A stretch of DNA of 32,667 bases from Tardiphaga sp. (GTDB lineage: Bacteria > Pseudomonadota > Alphaproteobacteria > Rhizobiales > Xanthobacteraceae): the NCBI RefSeq assembly GCF_028290785.1, contig NZ_JAQGJD010000059.1, forward strand, positions 1-32,667, given 5' to 3'. A model generated the notes under the pieces. That model saw only the letters and a list, made by a program, of their open reading frames with translations. It was not told where the DNA came from and searched no databases. Below, one piece after another: positions 18,126 to 26,395 of this stretch (the first letter of the stretch is position 1; the number at the start of each line of letters is the position of its first letter). A program made the position numbers and the translations under genes.

Positions 18126-18767
18126 ATGCAGTCCGCTACCAACGAGAAGGCCCTTGTGCACGTCGTCGACGACGACGCTTCCATGTGTGGGGCGTTGGAG
18201 GGCCTGTTCGACTCGGTCGGGCTTCAGACCAAGACCTATGCCACGGCGAAGGACTTTCTTTCGGCAAGCCTCTCGGACCGGCCTGGCTGCATCGTCCTCG
18301 ATGTCAGATTGCCGGACATGAATGGCCTTGAGTTTCAAACCCGGCTGGCCCAGATCGGCGTCGGAATTCCGGTGGTGATGATGACCGGATACGGAGACAT
18401 TCCGATGTCCGTTCACGCTATGAAGCACGGCGCCGTCGACTTCCTACCCAAGCCGTTTCGCGATCAGGACATGCTTGATGCTGTCCTGGCTGCCATCGAG
18501 CGCGATCGACAGCGACGGGTCGTCGAGAGCGACGATTCGCAGTTGAAAGAGCGATTCGAAACGCTTTCGCCGCGCGAACAGGAAGTGATGTTGCTAGTCA
18601 CGACCGGTAAAATGAACAAACAGGTAGCCGGCGACCTCGGGATCAGCGAAATTACCGTCAAAATTCATCGAGGTGCCGCCATGCACAAAATGGGCGCGCG
18701 AACCTATGCCGAACTGGTTCGGATGGCCGATGCTCTCAAACCAAACCTCCGGAAACTCGGCCGATAG
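18126..18767 (+). CDS. Two-component response regulator, FixJ/NarL type
   Basis: Transcription regulator of 213 residues. The receiver has the pocket VVDDDAS, phospho-acceptor Asp59 in IVLDVRLPDMNG, switch MMTGYGDIP and Lys in FLPKPF. A linker leads to a LuxR-type helix-turn-helix: LSPREQEVMLLV, then GKMNKQVAGDLGISEITVKIHR and KMGARTYAELV. The pattern is that of FixJ-family regulators. I prefer ATG 18126; an in-frame GTG at 18072 would add 18 residues without receiver sequence. It sits between two kinase genes in the same direction and is the only DNA-binding regulator in the window, so it is the best candidate for controlling nearby genes, but no target is proven. Confidence 0.9.
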   Translation: MQSATNEKALVHVVDDDASMCGALEGLFDSVGLQTKTYATAKDFLSASLSDRPGCIVLDVRLPDMNGLEFQTRLAQIGVGIPVVMMTGYGDIPMSVHAMKHGAVDFLPKPFRDQDMLDAVLAAIERDRQRRVVESDDSQLKERFETLSPREQEVMLLVTTGKMNKQVAGDLGISEITVKIHRGAAMHKMGARTYAELVRMADALKPNLRKLGR

Positions 18768-18887
18768 CCGTAGCTCCGCCAGTCCACTCCTCCGGCAATA
18801 CGAACGTTCCGTTCACACGCATTGTCGATCGCCTTTAGTGTCTCCTCACAGGCGGGACCGACGGTGAGCAGGCGAAGGAAGGTGATC

Positions 18888-20882
18888 ATGACGCCATCCG
18901 CTCCTTCGCGGAGCCTGACGTGGCCATTGATTGTGAGCTACGCGATTGCATTTGCCTCGGCGACAATATCAGCCGTGGCGGCATTTGCGGTATTGCCTTC
19001 GTGGGGCGCCGATCATGCGCCCCTGTTTCTCTGCGTCGTCATGTTTGTGGCGTTGGTAGCAGGTCCGGGTCCGGCTGTGCTTGCTTCGGTGCTGACCTTT
19101 CTTTCTCTCCAATATCCCTCGCTCTCACCAGGCTATCCCTTCCTTCTCCCGTCCAGTGAAATTATCCGACTGGGACTGTTTATCGTCGCATCGGTACTTG
19201 TAGTGGTGCTTTCTGCTGCCCAAAGACGAACCTCATCCTCGCTTCAACTGCTGCGCAACAACCAGCAGATGATGATCGGGGAACTGCAGGAACAAAACGA
19301 CATCCTGCGCGTCGAAAACGCCGAACACCGCGAGGCCGCAACGAGAGCGCAAGTAGCCGAACGGGAGATTCGGCAAACCGTAGACACGGTCCCGGCACTG
19401 ATCGCCCGGTATCGTCCCGACGGATTCATGGATTTCCGCAACAAGAACTGGCGGGAATATACCGGCCTTTCACAGGACAATTTCGGAGGCCGCCGTTGGG
19501 GAAGCGCGCTACATCCCGATGACGAAGAGATGGTCGAGCGCGAGTGGCGCGAACATATCGCGACGGGCGAGCCATTCGAACTGGAGCAACGGCTGCGAAA
19601 GGCCGATGGAGAGTACAGATGGCACCGCGTTCGCCGCGTACCGCTGCGTGGCGAGACCGGTGAAGTAGTCAAATGGTATGCCATCGCATTCGATATCGAT
19701 GACAGGAAGCGGACTGAAGATGCGCTGCGAAACAGCGAAGCTGATCTCGCAAAGACCAGACACGAACTTCAATTAATAATCGACACGATACCTGTGTTGG
19801 TACTTCGTCATCGGGCCGACGGGATTATCGATTTCGTCAATGAAGTCGGACGCACCTACAGCGGCCTCACGACAACGAAGTGGACCACGCGCACCAGTAT
19901 CATCACGCATCCCGATGACATTCCGCGACTTGAAGCTGCCTGGGATGTCGCGATTGTTACAGGCGAATCGTTCGAGTCGGAAGTACGCCTTCGAAGAGCC
20001 GATGGCGAATACCGCTGGTTCGTTACACGACGTGTGCCGTTACGGAGGGATGGAGAGGTCATCGCCTGGTACGCTGCGACCTACGACATCGAAGATCGCA
20101 AACAGGCCGAGCGAGAGTTGATTGAGAGCGAGCGGCGATTCCGCGAGGCTCAGATGGAGCTGGCGCACGCGAGCCGCGTGGTCACCATGGGGCAGTTCAC
20201 AGCCTCGATCGCCCACGAGGTCAACCAGCCTCTCGCTGCCCTGCTTACGAATGCCGAAACCGCTCTGCGCTGGCTCGCCCGTCAACCGCCGGATCTGGAA
20301 AAGGCCAAGACGTCGATCGAGCGTGTTATCAACGACGGCAAACGGGCCGCCGATATTGTGAGCCGGATTCGCGATTTCTCCAGGAAGGCGCCGGTTCGGA
20401 AGGAAAGCCTAGAAGTCAACAAAGCAATTTTGGAGATTATTGGACTGACTCGTGGCGCGATGTCGGACAATGGCATCTTCGCGAAGATGCAACTGGCAGA
20501 GGGGCTGCCGCATGTTTCGGGGGACCGGGTCCATCTGCAGCAGGTGATACTGAATCTGATCATGAACGCTATTGAAGCGATGAGCGAGGTCGGTGACGGA
20601 TCGCGCGAGTTGCAGATCAGCACCAGTGCGGCAGAAGCGGGCAGCGTCCTTGTCGCGGTAAGCGATTCGGGTCCGAGACTGTCTCCGGCGAGCATTACGC
20701 GTATGTTCGAGGCTTTCTATACGACCAAGACCAGCGGTTTGGGCATCGGGTTGTCGATCTGCCGGTCGATCGTCGACGCGCACGGCGGACGACTATGGGT
20801 AAAACCGAACGAACCTCGGGGTGCTGTTTTTTGCATGATGCTGCCAATCGGGGAGGCGAACCTAGAGCCATCTGAGGCCTAG
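18888..20882 (+). CDS. Membrane sensor histidine kinase with two PAS domains
   Basis: 664 residues. The N-terminus holds four or so hydrophobic helices within the first 110 residues, resembling the DUF4118-type membrane module, then a coiled-coil linker. Two PAS/PAC units follow (about 165-290 and 295-415), each with the HPDD and R-x-ADGEYRW motifs of PAS_3-type sensors. HisKA has His443 in SIAHEVNQPLAALLTN; HATPase has NLIMNAIEA, VAVSDSG and GLGIGLSICRSIVDAHGG. ATG 18888 follows AAGGAAGG. The last 0.7 kb is very similar in DNA to the giant kinase gene. It lies 120 bp after the FixJ-type regulator and ends 51 bp from the convergent cupin gene. Confidence 0.92.
   Translation: MTPSAPSRSLTWPLIVSYAIAFASATISAVAAFAVLPSWGADHAPLFLCVVMFVALVAGPGPAVLASVLTFLSLQYPSLSPGYPFLLPSSEIIRLGLFIVASVLVVVLSAAQRRTSSSLQLLRNNQQMMIGELQEQNDILRVENAEHREAATRAQVAEREIRQTVDTVPALIARYRPDGFMDFRNKNWREYTGLSQDNFGGRRWGSALHPDDEEMVEREWREHIATGEPFELEQRLRKADGEYRWHRVRRVPLRGETGEVVKWYAIAFDIDDRKRTEDALRNSEADLAKTRHELQLIIDTIPVLVLRHRADGIIDFVNEVGRTYSGLTTTKWTTRTSIITHPDDIPRLEAAWDVAIVTGESFESEVRLRRADGEYRWFVTRRVPLRRDGEVIAWYAATYDIEDRKQAERELIESERRFREAQMELAHASRVVTMGQFTASIAHEVNQPLAALLTNAETALRWLARQPPDLEKAKTSIERVINDGKRAADIVSRIRDFSRKAPVRKESLEVNKAILEIIGLTRGAMSDNGIFAKMQLAEGLPHVSGDRVHLQQVILNLIMNAIEAMSEVGDGSRELQISTSAAEAGSVLVAVSDSGPRLSPASITRMFEAFYTTKTSGLGIGLSICRSIVDAHGGRLWVKPNEPRGAVFCMMLPIGEANLEPSEA
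20155..20868 (+). repeat. Histidine-kinase core, DNA repeat copy 2
   Basis: This is the second copy of the cassette described at 11747-12455. It covers the HisKA and HATPase domains. The upstream PAS regions of the two genes do not share this level of DNA identity. Confidence 0.75.
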
Positions 20883-20933
20883 TCTCGACACATGCGGAGC
20901 CCGTCAATTGCCACACCGCACCAGAAAAACGAC

Positions 20934-21362
20934 TCAGGCGTGCTGATGGCGCGGATCGTCGTGCAGGTCGTGATATTCGAGGCCCAGCGGACCGATCGCC
21001 GTCACCTGCGTGACGTATTCGCCGGACTTCGCCCAGTGAAAATGCCAAGTCTCACCGGGCAGAACGATGACGCTTCCGGGCGGATAGGCGTTCACCTTAC
21101 CGCCATCGAACGTCTCGCCGAGCCCGATGTAGAAGACGCCTGACATGACCGTGTAGATGCGATCCTCGGGATGCTTATGCGGCATCAGTATTGTGCCATC
21201 CGGAACTTTGACTCTCACCACATAGGGTCCTGGCTCGGTCGGATGCCCGACCATGACGGCGAGACGCGCGCCAGGCGGAAACGCCGCGAACGGCTTCCAT
21301 TCGACGTCTTCGGGCAGGATCGCCTTGAAGTCGGACTGGCCGGGTTGATGATTGCGGGTCAT
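20934..21362 (-). CDS. Cupin-domain protein
   Basis: A small single-cupin beta-barrel protein, 142 residues, probably cytoplasmic. Cupin motif 1 is recognisable as PHKHPEDRIYTVMSG, with two histidines and a glutamate placed to bind a metal; motif 2 is PPGSVIVLPGETWHFHW, with the second-motif histidine. The family includes dioxygenases, isomerases and ChrR-like sensors, so the reaction cannot be named. Last gene of a tightly spaced minus-strand set (37 bp after the OsmC gene), which suggests it works on the same stress or compound. Confidence 0.85.
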   Translation of the reverse strand: MTRNHQPGQSDFKAILPEDVEWKPFAAFPPGARLAVMVGHPTEPGPYVVRVKVPDGTILMPHKHPEDRIYTVMSGVFYIGLGETFDGGKVNAYPPGSVIVLPGETWHFHWAKSGEYVTQVTAIGPLGLEYHDLHDDPRHQHA

Positions 21363-21399
21363 GGGAGTTCTCGTTTTCCAGGCAATCGTTGCTCCGCGG

Positions 21400-21825
21400 T
21401 TACTGGATCAACTTCGCGTCCAGTGTAATCGTTGCGTTGAGAACCTTGGACACCGGACACCCCTTTTCGGCGTCACCGGCGAGGCGAACAAATGCCGCGT
21501 CGTCAAGATTTGGCACCTTGCCGCGTAACGTCAGCGCAGATCGGCTGATGCGGAAGCCATTACCGTCGGCTTCAAGCGTCACGGCCGCCTCCGTCCTGAG
21601 TTCCGTCGGCGTAAAGCCGGCGCCTTGAAGCACGAATGCCAACGACATCGTGAAACATCCGGCATGCGCAGCCGCAATCAACTCTTCCGGATTGGTGCCC
21701 TTTTCGTTCTCGAAACGGGTTTTGAACGAATACGGCGTTTCGGCCAGCACACCGGACTCGCTGGAGAGATTCCCGTTTCCCGCCCGGCCGGTGCCTTGCC
21801 AAACTGCTGTTGCTTTGCGGATCAT
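21400..21825 (-). CDS. OsmC/Ohr-family peroxiredoxin
   Basis: Reduces organic or lipid hydroperoxides with a reactive cysteine in the known family. 141 residues. The two family cysteines are visible: one in [17 protein letters not shown] and one in [10 protein letters not shown]. The N-terminal [13 protein letters not shown] strand is that of OsmC rather than Ohr. ATG 21825 follows a GGGGTAG site. It lies 33 bp after the crotonase gene in the same direction. Presence beside hydrolases and a cupin fits a detoxification role, which is inference. Confidence 0.92.
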   Translation of the reverse strand: MIRKATAVWQGTGRAGNGNLSSESGVLAETPYSFKTRFENEKGTNPEELIAAAHAGCFTMSLAFVLQGAGFTPTELRTEAAVTLEADGNGFRISRSALTLRGKVPNLDDAAFVRLAGDAEKGCPVSKVLNATITLDAKLIQ

Positions 21826-21858
21826 GTAACTACCCCGTTCAAAATAGACGGATCTTGG

Positions 21859-22707
21859 TCAGTCGCCGAGTTGACCAACATGGAAACCGAGCCGATTTTC
21901 GACGTCGCCCGCGCGATGGAAGCCACGCTCCATCAGAGTCTTGATTCGCTTCCGGCTCGCGGGACGGTCGAGGGAGGCCAGGAACGCATCCCACTCAGGC
22001 CGAATTTCCAGATCCGCCGGCAGGCTTGCGACGTCAACGAGACGCTTGGTCTCAGCGATGGCCTCCTTGTCGAACGACGCAATGCGCATCGCGAGCGCGT
22101 CGACGAACCCGTCGAGTTCGGCGTCCGGCAACGACCGGTTGACGTAGCCGTATCGTTCGGCGAGGTCGCCGGGGATATCGTCGGCGCCGAGCAACACTTC
22201 GAGCGCACGCCCTCGCCCCATCAGACGCGGCAATCGCGCCATCGGCCCGCCGCCAGGCACCAGGCCGGCGCCGACCTCCCATTGCGACAGGATGGCCTTC
22301 TCGCGACTCGCGAAGCGCATGTCGCTCGCCAACGCAAGCTCACTGCCGACCCCGGTCGCCCGGCCCCGGATCGAGGCGATGGATACGACCGGCGCACGGC
22401 TGAGACGGACAAGCATGTCGGGAAGCGCCTGCAGCCCCGTAGGTCCCGGCGGAATACTCAGGGATTCTTCGAGGGGCGCGAGAAAGTCGTAATGCGTGAT
22501 GAAGAAGCCATCGACGGCACTGTCAAACACGACGACCTTGACCTCCGGATCGGTCTCGATCGTGGTGATGACGTCGTTGAGTAAGGGAAGATGCTTCGGA
22601 CCGAAGATGTTCACCGGCGGCATGTCGAAGGTGACACGCCAGTATGATGGTAGACGGCGCTCCAGTTGGATTTGCTCAGTCGTAAAAGTTCGCTCGGGTC
22701 GGTTCAT
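21859..22707 (-). CDS. Crotonase-fold protein (enoyl-CoA hydratase/isomerase family), copy 1
   Basis: 282 residues from ATG 22707, chosen because AGGAG lies 8 bp upstream; an in-frame GTG at 22716 is less likely. The crotonase signature is clear: oxyanion-hole segment near VVVFDSAVDGFFITH, then SIRGRATGVGSELALASDMRFAS, and LSQWEVGAGLVPGGGP. Both positions that carry catalytic glutamates in enoyl-CoA hydratase are Glu here (GSELA and QWEVG), so lyase/hydratase chemistry is possible. A close paralogue sits at 27411-28256 in the opposite set. Typical CoA partners (ligase, thiolase, dehydrogenase) are not in the window, so a CoA-ester substrate is not assured. Confidence 0.88.
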   Translation of the reverse strand: MNRPERTFTTEQIQLERRLPSYWRVTFDMPPVNIFGPKHLPLLNDVITTIETDPEVKVVVFDSAVDGFFITHYDFLAPLEESLSIPPGPTGLQALPDMLVRLSRAPVVSIASIRGRATGVGSELALASDMRFASREKAILSQWEVGAGLVPGGGPMARLPRLMGRGRALEVLLGADDIPGDLAERYGYVNRSLPDAELDGFVDALAMRIASFDKEAIAETKRLVDVASLPADLEIRPEWDAFLASLDRPASRKRIKTLMERGFHRAGDVENRLGFHVGQLGD

Positions 22708-22769
22708 GATATGCACTCCTGATGTCTGTTTGGAGGAGGGACACGCGCTTGCGCACGAGTCGATTCGAA

Positions 22770-24119
22770 TCAGATCGACTGGCGTAGCGGCTTGAAGGCC
22801 GTACGCATCTCGGCGCAGAACAGCTCAGGCAGTTCCCAGGCTGCGAAGTGGCCGCCCTTGTCGAGCTTGTTGTAGTGGATGAGTTTGGGATACGCCCGCT
22901 CTGCCCAGCTTCGCGGGGCCGCATAGATCTCGTCGGGGAAAGCGCTCACGGCGACGGGGATCGTGACGCCCCTGACGTCGAAGAAGCCTCCTCCCGTCGA
23001 AATTTGCGCGGTGTCCCAGTAGAGCCGCGCCGAGGAGACCGCGGTGTTCGTCAACCAGTACAGCGTGACGTTGTCGAGGACGTCGTCCCTGGTCAGCCCC
23101 TCAGTCATTCCATCGAAGACGCGTGAAATCATACCGTAACTTCGGATGTCGTGATCCAGCATCCACGCGGCGAGACCGACCGGCGAATCCGCGATCCCGT
23201 AAAGCGTCTGCGGTCGGTTCGACATTTCCTGGGCGTAGGCCAAGCCATGCTTGTAGAAATCATCGAGTTGGTCCCAGGCATGTTTTTCATCAGCCGAGAG
23301 GTCTGCGGGCGGCGGGCCGCCGGCCGAAAGAGCCTTGGAAACATCGGCTGGAACCGTGGCCGCCATATTCGTGTGAATGCCGAGCAATCCCCGCGGCTGC
23401 TGCAGCGCCATCACCTCGGAGACCGCGTTCCCCCAATCCCCGCCCTGCGCCACATATCGTGTGTAGCCGAGCCGTTGCATCAACGTCGCCCACGCACGAG
23501 CAATGCTGACAGGGGTCCACCCGGGCGCAGTCGCCTTGCCCGAAAAGCCGTGTCCCGGCAGCGACGGGATCACCAGATGGAAAGCGTCCGATGCGCTCGC
23601 GCCGTGCGCCGTGGGATTGGTCAGCGGATCGATAATCTTCATCTGCTCGATGATCGAGCCAGGCCAACCGTGGGTAACGATCATCGGTAGCGCATTGTCA
23701 TGTTTCGAGCGAACGTGAATGAAGTGAATATCGAGCCCGTCGATCTCGGTGACGAACTGCGGCAAGGCCTTGAGCCGCGCTTCCACTTTCCGCCAGTCAT
23801 AATCCGCCTGCCAATACTGCGCGAGCTGCTGGACAGTCCTCAGCTGCACGCCCTGGGACGGATCGGCGACCGTTTCGCGGTCCGGCCAGCGGGTCGCGAT
23901 CAAGCGTTCGCGCAGGTTGACGAGCGCCTCCCTGGGGATATCGATGTGGAAAGGACGAATAGCGCGACTTTCCGCCGCCGGCGCCGGATGTGTAGTGAAC
24001 ATGCTGGCGGCACTTGCAGACACGATGCCCATCGCGGCTGTGCTGAGGAACTGGCGGCGATCCTGGGAATGTTCAAAATCGGCGGTTCGTAGCATCGGGG
24101 GATGAGGGAGATGAACCAT
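22770..24119 (-). CDS. Epoxide hydrolase-like alpha/beta hydrolase with Tat signal
   Basis: 449 residues. The N-terminus has a Tat-like stretch, DRRQFLSTAAMG, and an AAES-type cleavage region near residue 50. The epoxide-hydrolase N-terminal domain follows (HIDIPREALVNLRERL and RWPD). The hydrolase core has the oxyanion motif THGWPGS, the nucleophile Asp in QGGDWGN and the catalytic His in KGGHFAAWE. Known relatives open epoxides such as juvenile-hormone-type or xenobiotic epoxides; the substrate here is unknown. ATG 24119 follows AGGAG. It is the second gene of the minus-strand set, 29 bp after another hydrolase. Confidence 0.9.
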   Translation of the reverse strand: MVHLPHPPMLRTADFEHSQDRRQFLSTAAMGIVSASAASMFTTHPAPAAESRAIRPFHIDIPREALVNLRERLIATRWPDRETVADPSQGVQLRTVQQLAQYWQADYDWRKVEARLKALPQFVTEIDGLDIHFIHVRSKHDNALPMIVTHGWPGSIIEQMKIIDPLTNPTAHGASASDAFHLVIPSLPGHGFSGKATAPGWTPVSIARAWATLMQRLGYTRYVAQGGDWGNAVSEVMALQQPRGLLGIHTNMAATVPADVSKALSAGGPPPADLSADEKHAWDQLDDFYKHGLAYAQEMSNRPQTLYGIADSPVGLAAWMLDHDIRSYGMISRVFDGMTEGLTRDDVLDNVTLYWLTNTAVSSARLYWDTAQISTGGGFFDVRGVTIPVAVSAFPDEIYAAPRSWAERAYPKLIHYNKLDKGGHFAAWELPELFCAEMRTAFKPLRQSI

Positions 24120-24148
24120 GTCACTTGCTCCTGATGTAAGTTAAAGGA

Positions 24149-25204
24149 TCAGCTCTTGCTGACGTCGATGACGGCCTGGGCAAAGGCGGCTGGAGCTTCC
24201 TGCGGCAGATTGTGCCCGATCCCGCCCTTCACGAGACGATGCAGATACTTACCGGAGAACTTCTTCGCGTAGCCCGCGGGGTCCGGGTGTGGCGCGCCGT
24301 TCCCGTCACCTTCGAGAGTAATGGTCGGCACGGCAATCTCCGGCGCAGCAGTCAGCTTCGCCTCCAGCTCATCCAGGCTTGGATCGCCTTGGGCCAAGCC
24401 GAGCCGCCATCGATAATTGTGGATCACGATATCGACGTGGTCCGGATTGTCGAAAGCTGCAGCGCTACGAGCGAACATCGCATCGCTGAACTCCCACTTT
24501 GGAGATGCGAGCTTCCAGATCAACTCGGCGAACTCACGCCGATATCTGAAATAACCCTCGCGACCGCGTTCCGTGGCAAAGTAGTACTGATACCACCACT
24601 GCAATTCGGCCTTCGGAGGCAGCGGCATCTTCCCCGCTTCCTGACTTCCGATCAGGTACCCGCTCACGGAGACGATGCCCTTGACGCGATCCGGCCAGAG
24701 TGCGGCAACGATATCGGCGGTGCGCGCTCCCCAATCGAAGCCGGCGACCGTCGCTTGCTTGATCTTGAGTGCGTCCATCAGCGCAATCATATCGACGGCC
24801 AGGGCAGACGGCTGACCCGTCCTCGGTGTTTCCTTCGACAGGAACCTGGTCGAGCCGTAACCCCGCGCATAGGGAACAATGACGTGAAAACCCGCCGATG
24901 CCAGCCGCGGCGTGACTTCACCGAAGCTGTGGATGTCATAAGGCCAGCCATGCAACAGAATGACCGTCGGTCCGTCGATGGGACCCGCCTCAACGTATCC
25001 GACGCCGAGCACGCCGGCGTCGATCTGTTTCAAGGACGTAGCCGAACCCGGAACCTCGGATTGCGCCACCTCGATGGGTCTGTCGAGGACCAACCCCGCA
25101 TTGGCGGGCTGGTCCGGCACGAGTTGCGTCGTCGCCAGTGCGCCAACGGCAACCTCGAGAAATCGCCGTCGTCCGAAGATGTTCGGGCAGTCCTTGCCTA
25201 TCAT
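24149..25204 (-). CDS. Alpha/beta hydrolase with Tat signal
   Basis: 351 residues from ATG 25204 (an open frame extends to 25306 but without family-like sequence). The Tat-like motif GRRRFLEVAVGAL is near residue 10. The hydrolase core has LLHGWPYD (oxyanion), the nucleophile Asp in VAGFDWGART, and the catalytic His in GIGHNLPQE. A Trp next to the nucleophile is also found in haloalkane dehalogenases and epoxide hydrolases, so either activity is conceivable. First gene of the minus-strand set; it is transcribed away from the DJ-1 gene, and the shared region holds the tandem repeat described separately. Confidence 0.88.
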   Translation of the reverse strand: MIGKDCPNIFGRRRFLEVAVGALATTQLVPDQPANAGLVLDRPIEVAQSEVPGSATSLKQIDAGVLGVGYVEAGPIDGPTVILLHGWPYDIHSFGEVTPRLASAGFHVIVPYARGYGSTRFLSKETPRTGQPSALAVDMIALMDALKIKQATVAGFDWGARTADIVAALWPDRVKGIVSVSGYLIGSQEAGKMPLPPKAELQWWYQYYFATERGREGYFRYRREFAELIWKLASPKWEFSDAMFARSAAAFDNPDHVDIVIHNYRWRLGLAQGDPSLDELEAKLTAAPEIAVPTITLEGDGNGAPHPDPAGYAKKFSGKYLHRLVKGGIGHNLPQEAPAAFAQAVIDVSKS

Positions 25205-25326
25205 ATGCGTCACCCTTTTTTGCCCCGCTTGTGTCGCCACAACTAGCGTTGCGATACGTGCAGCAGCCTCGAACGGATGTTGTGCGCCCGCGCCGTTTTG
25301 AACCATTCAACGTTGGGAAGATGTCG

Positions 25327-25369
25327 CTCATATCAATGTATGAGTGATCGGCGCTCAATGTATGAGTGA
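25327..25369. promoter_or_regulatory. Tandem 14-bp repeat with dyad symmetry, candidate operator
   Basis: CAATGTATGAGTGA occurs at 25334-25347 and again at 25356-25369, 22 bp apart (about two helical turns). The first copy lies within a dyad, CTCATA (25327-25332) and TATGAG (25339-25344); the second has a shorter one, CTCA/TGAG. The site lies in the roughly 320-bp divergent region between the minus-strand hydrolase and the plus-strand DJ-1 gene, a natural place for an operator that controls both. The binding factor is unknown; no regulator gene lies between them. Confidence 0.6.
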
Positions 25370-25526
25370 ATGCGGTGCGGCCCGTCGGCTAGAAATCACC
25401 CCACTTGCTTTCGCGATTTCCGGGACCCACTCGGTACTGTGCCGCGAAGGGAATGAGCCTGCGCCAGAGCATCTTTATCGATGCCGGATGGCGCTTCATT
25501 AACCCACCGCAACCAAGGAGAGATTC

Positions 25527-26237
25527 ATGAAGGTGCTGATGATGATCACATCACACGACCAGCTGGGGAACACCGGACGAAAGACAGGGTTCTGGCTCGA
25601 AGAACTCGCCGCTCCCTACTATGTTTTCAAGGACGCCGGCGTCGAGATCACGCTGGCGTCGCCAAAGGGCGGACGACCGCCGCTTGATCCGAAGAGCAAC
25701 GAGCCCGAAAACCGCACCGACCTCACGGTCCGGTTCGAGAAGGACGCCGGCGCGGAAGCTCAGCTCGACAAGACCCTTCGTCTCGATAGCGTCAGGCAGG
25801 AAGACTTCGACACCCTCTTCTATCCGGGCGGCCATGGCCCGATGTGGGATCTCGCCGAAGACAAAAATTCCGCCAGGCTGATCGAGTCCTTCCTTGCAGC
25901 CGGCAAGACGATCGCCGTCGTCTGTCATTCGACCGGTGCGCTGCGTCATGTCAAGACGCCGGACGGCAAGCCGCTGGTGCAGGGCAAGGAAGTTACCGGC
26001 TTCACCAACGGCGAGGAAGCCGACGTCGGCCTCACCAATGTGGTGCCCTTCCTGGTCGAAGACGAGATGCTGAAACTGGGCGCCGTGTTCTCGAAAACCG
26101 CCAACTGGGGTGTCCACGTCGTCAGCGACGGCTTGCTGATCACGGGACAGAATCCGCATTCGTCGGGCCCCGCCGCGAAGACGCTGATGGCCGCCGTGAA
26201 GCAAAAGACCAAACCGGCCACCGCCCGGACTTCGTAG
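25527..26237 (+). CDS. DJ-1/PfpI family (class I glutamine amidotransferase-like) protein
   Basis: 236 residues, cytoplasmic. The Hsp31-like pattern is present: N-terminal MKVLMMITSHD, an acidic GFWLEELAAPY, FYPGGHGPMWDL, and the nucleophile elbow AVVCHSTGAL with the reactive cysteine. Known relatives act as chaperones, glyoxalases or deglycases against methylglyoxal-type electrophiles. ATG 25527 follows AAGGAGA. It heads the plus-strand set and faces the minus-strand hydrolase. It is 158 bp before the next gene, the largest gap in the set. Confidence 0.9.
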   Translation: MKVLMMITSHDQLGNTGRKTGFWLEELAAPYYVFKDAGVEITLASPKGGRPPLDPKSNEPENRTDLTVRFEKDAGAEAQLDKTLRLDSVRQEDFDTLFYPGGHGPMWDLAEDKNSARLIESFLAAGKTIAVVCHSTGALRHVKTPDGKPLVQGKEVTGFTNGEEADVGLTNVVPFLVEDEMLKLGAVFSKTANWGVHVVSDGLLITGQNPHSSGPAAKTLMAAVKQKTKPATARTS

Positions 26238-26395
26238 ATCGACATAACAACCGGTCGTAGTGACGGGTCGCCTGGGGGGGCCACCTTTGATTGGAGCTTC
26301 ACCACGGCACCCGTCACTCGATAGTTCCACGTGGAGCGGCCCGGTTCGCCGGCGGCTCTGTCAGAGAGTCTGAGATTTTCGAGGAAGTACATTTC

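Noticed and set aside
21625-22584. 319-codon plus-strand frame opposite the OsmC and crotonase genes.
   Set aside because: It spans two real minus-strand genes and shows no motif.
24212-25246. 344-codon plus-strand frame opposite the Tat-exported hydrolase.
   Set aside because: Antisense to a gene with full catalytic motifs; the translated frame has no recognisable domain.
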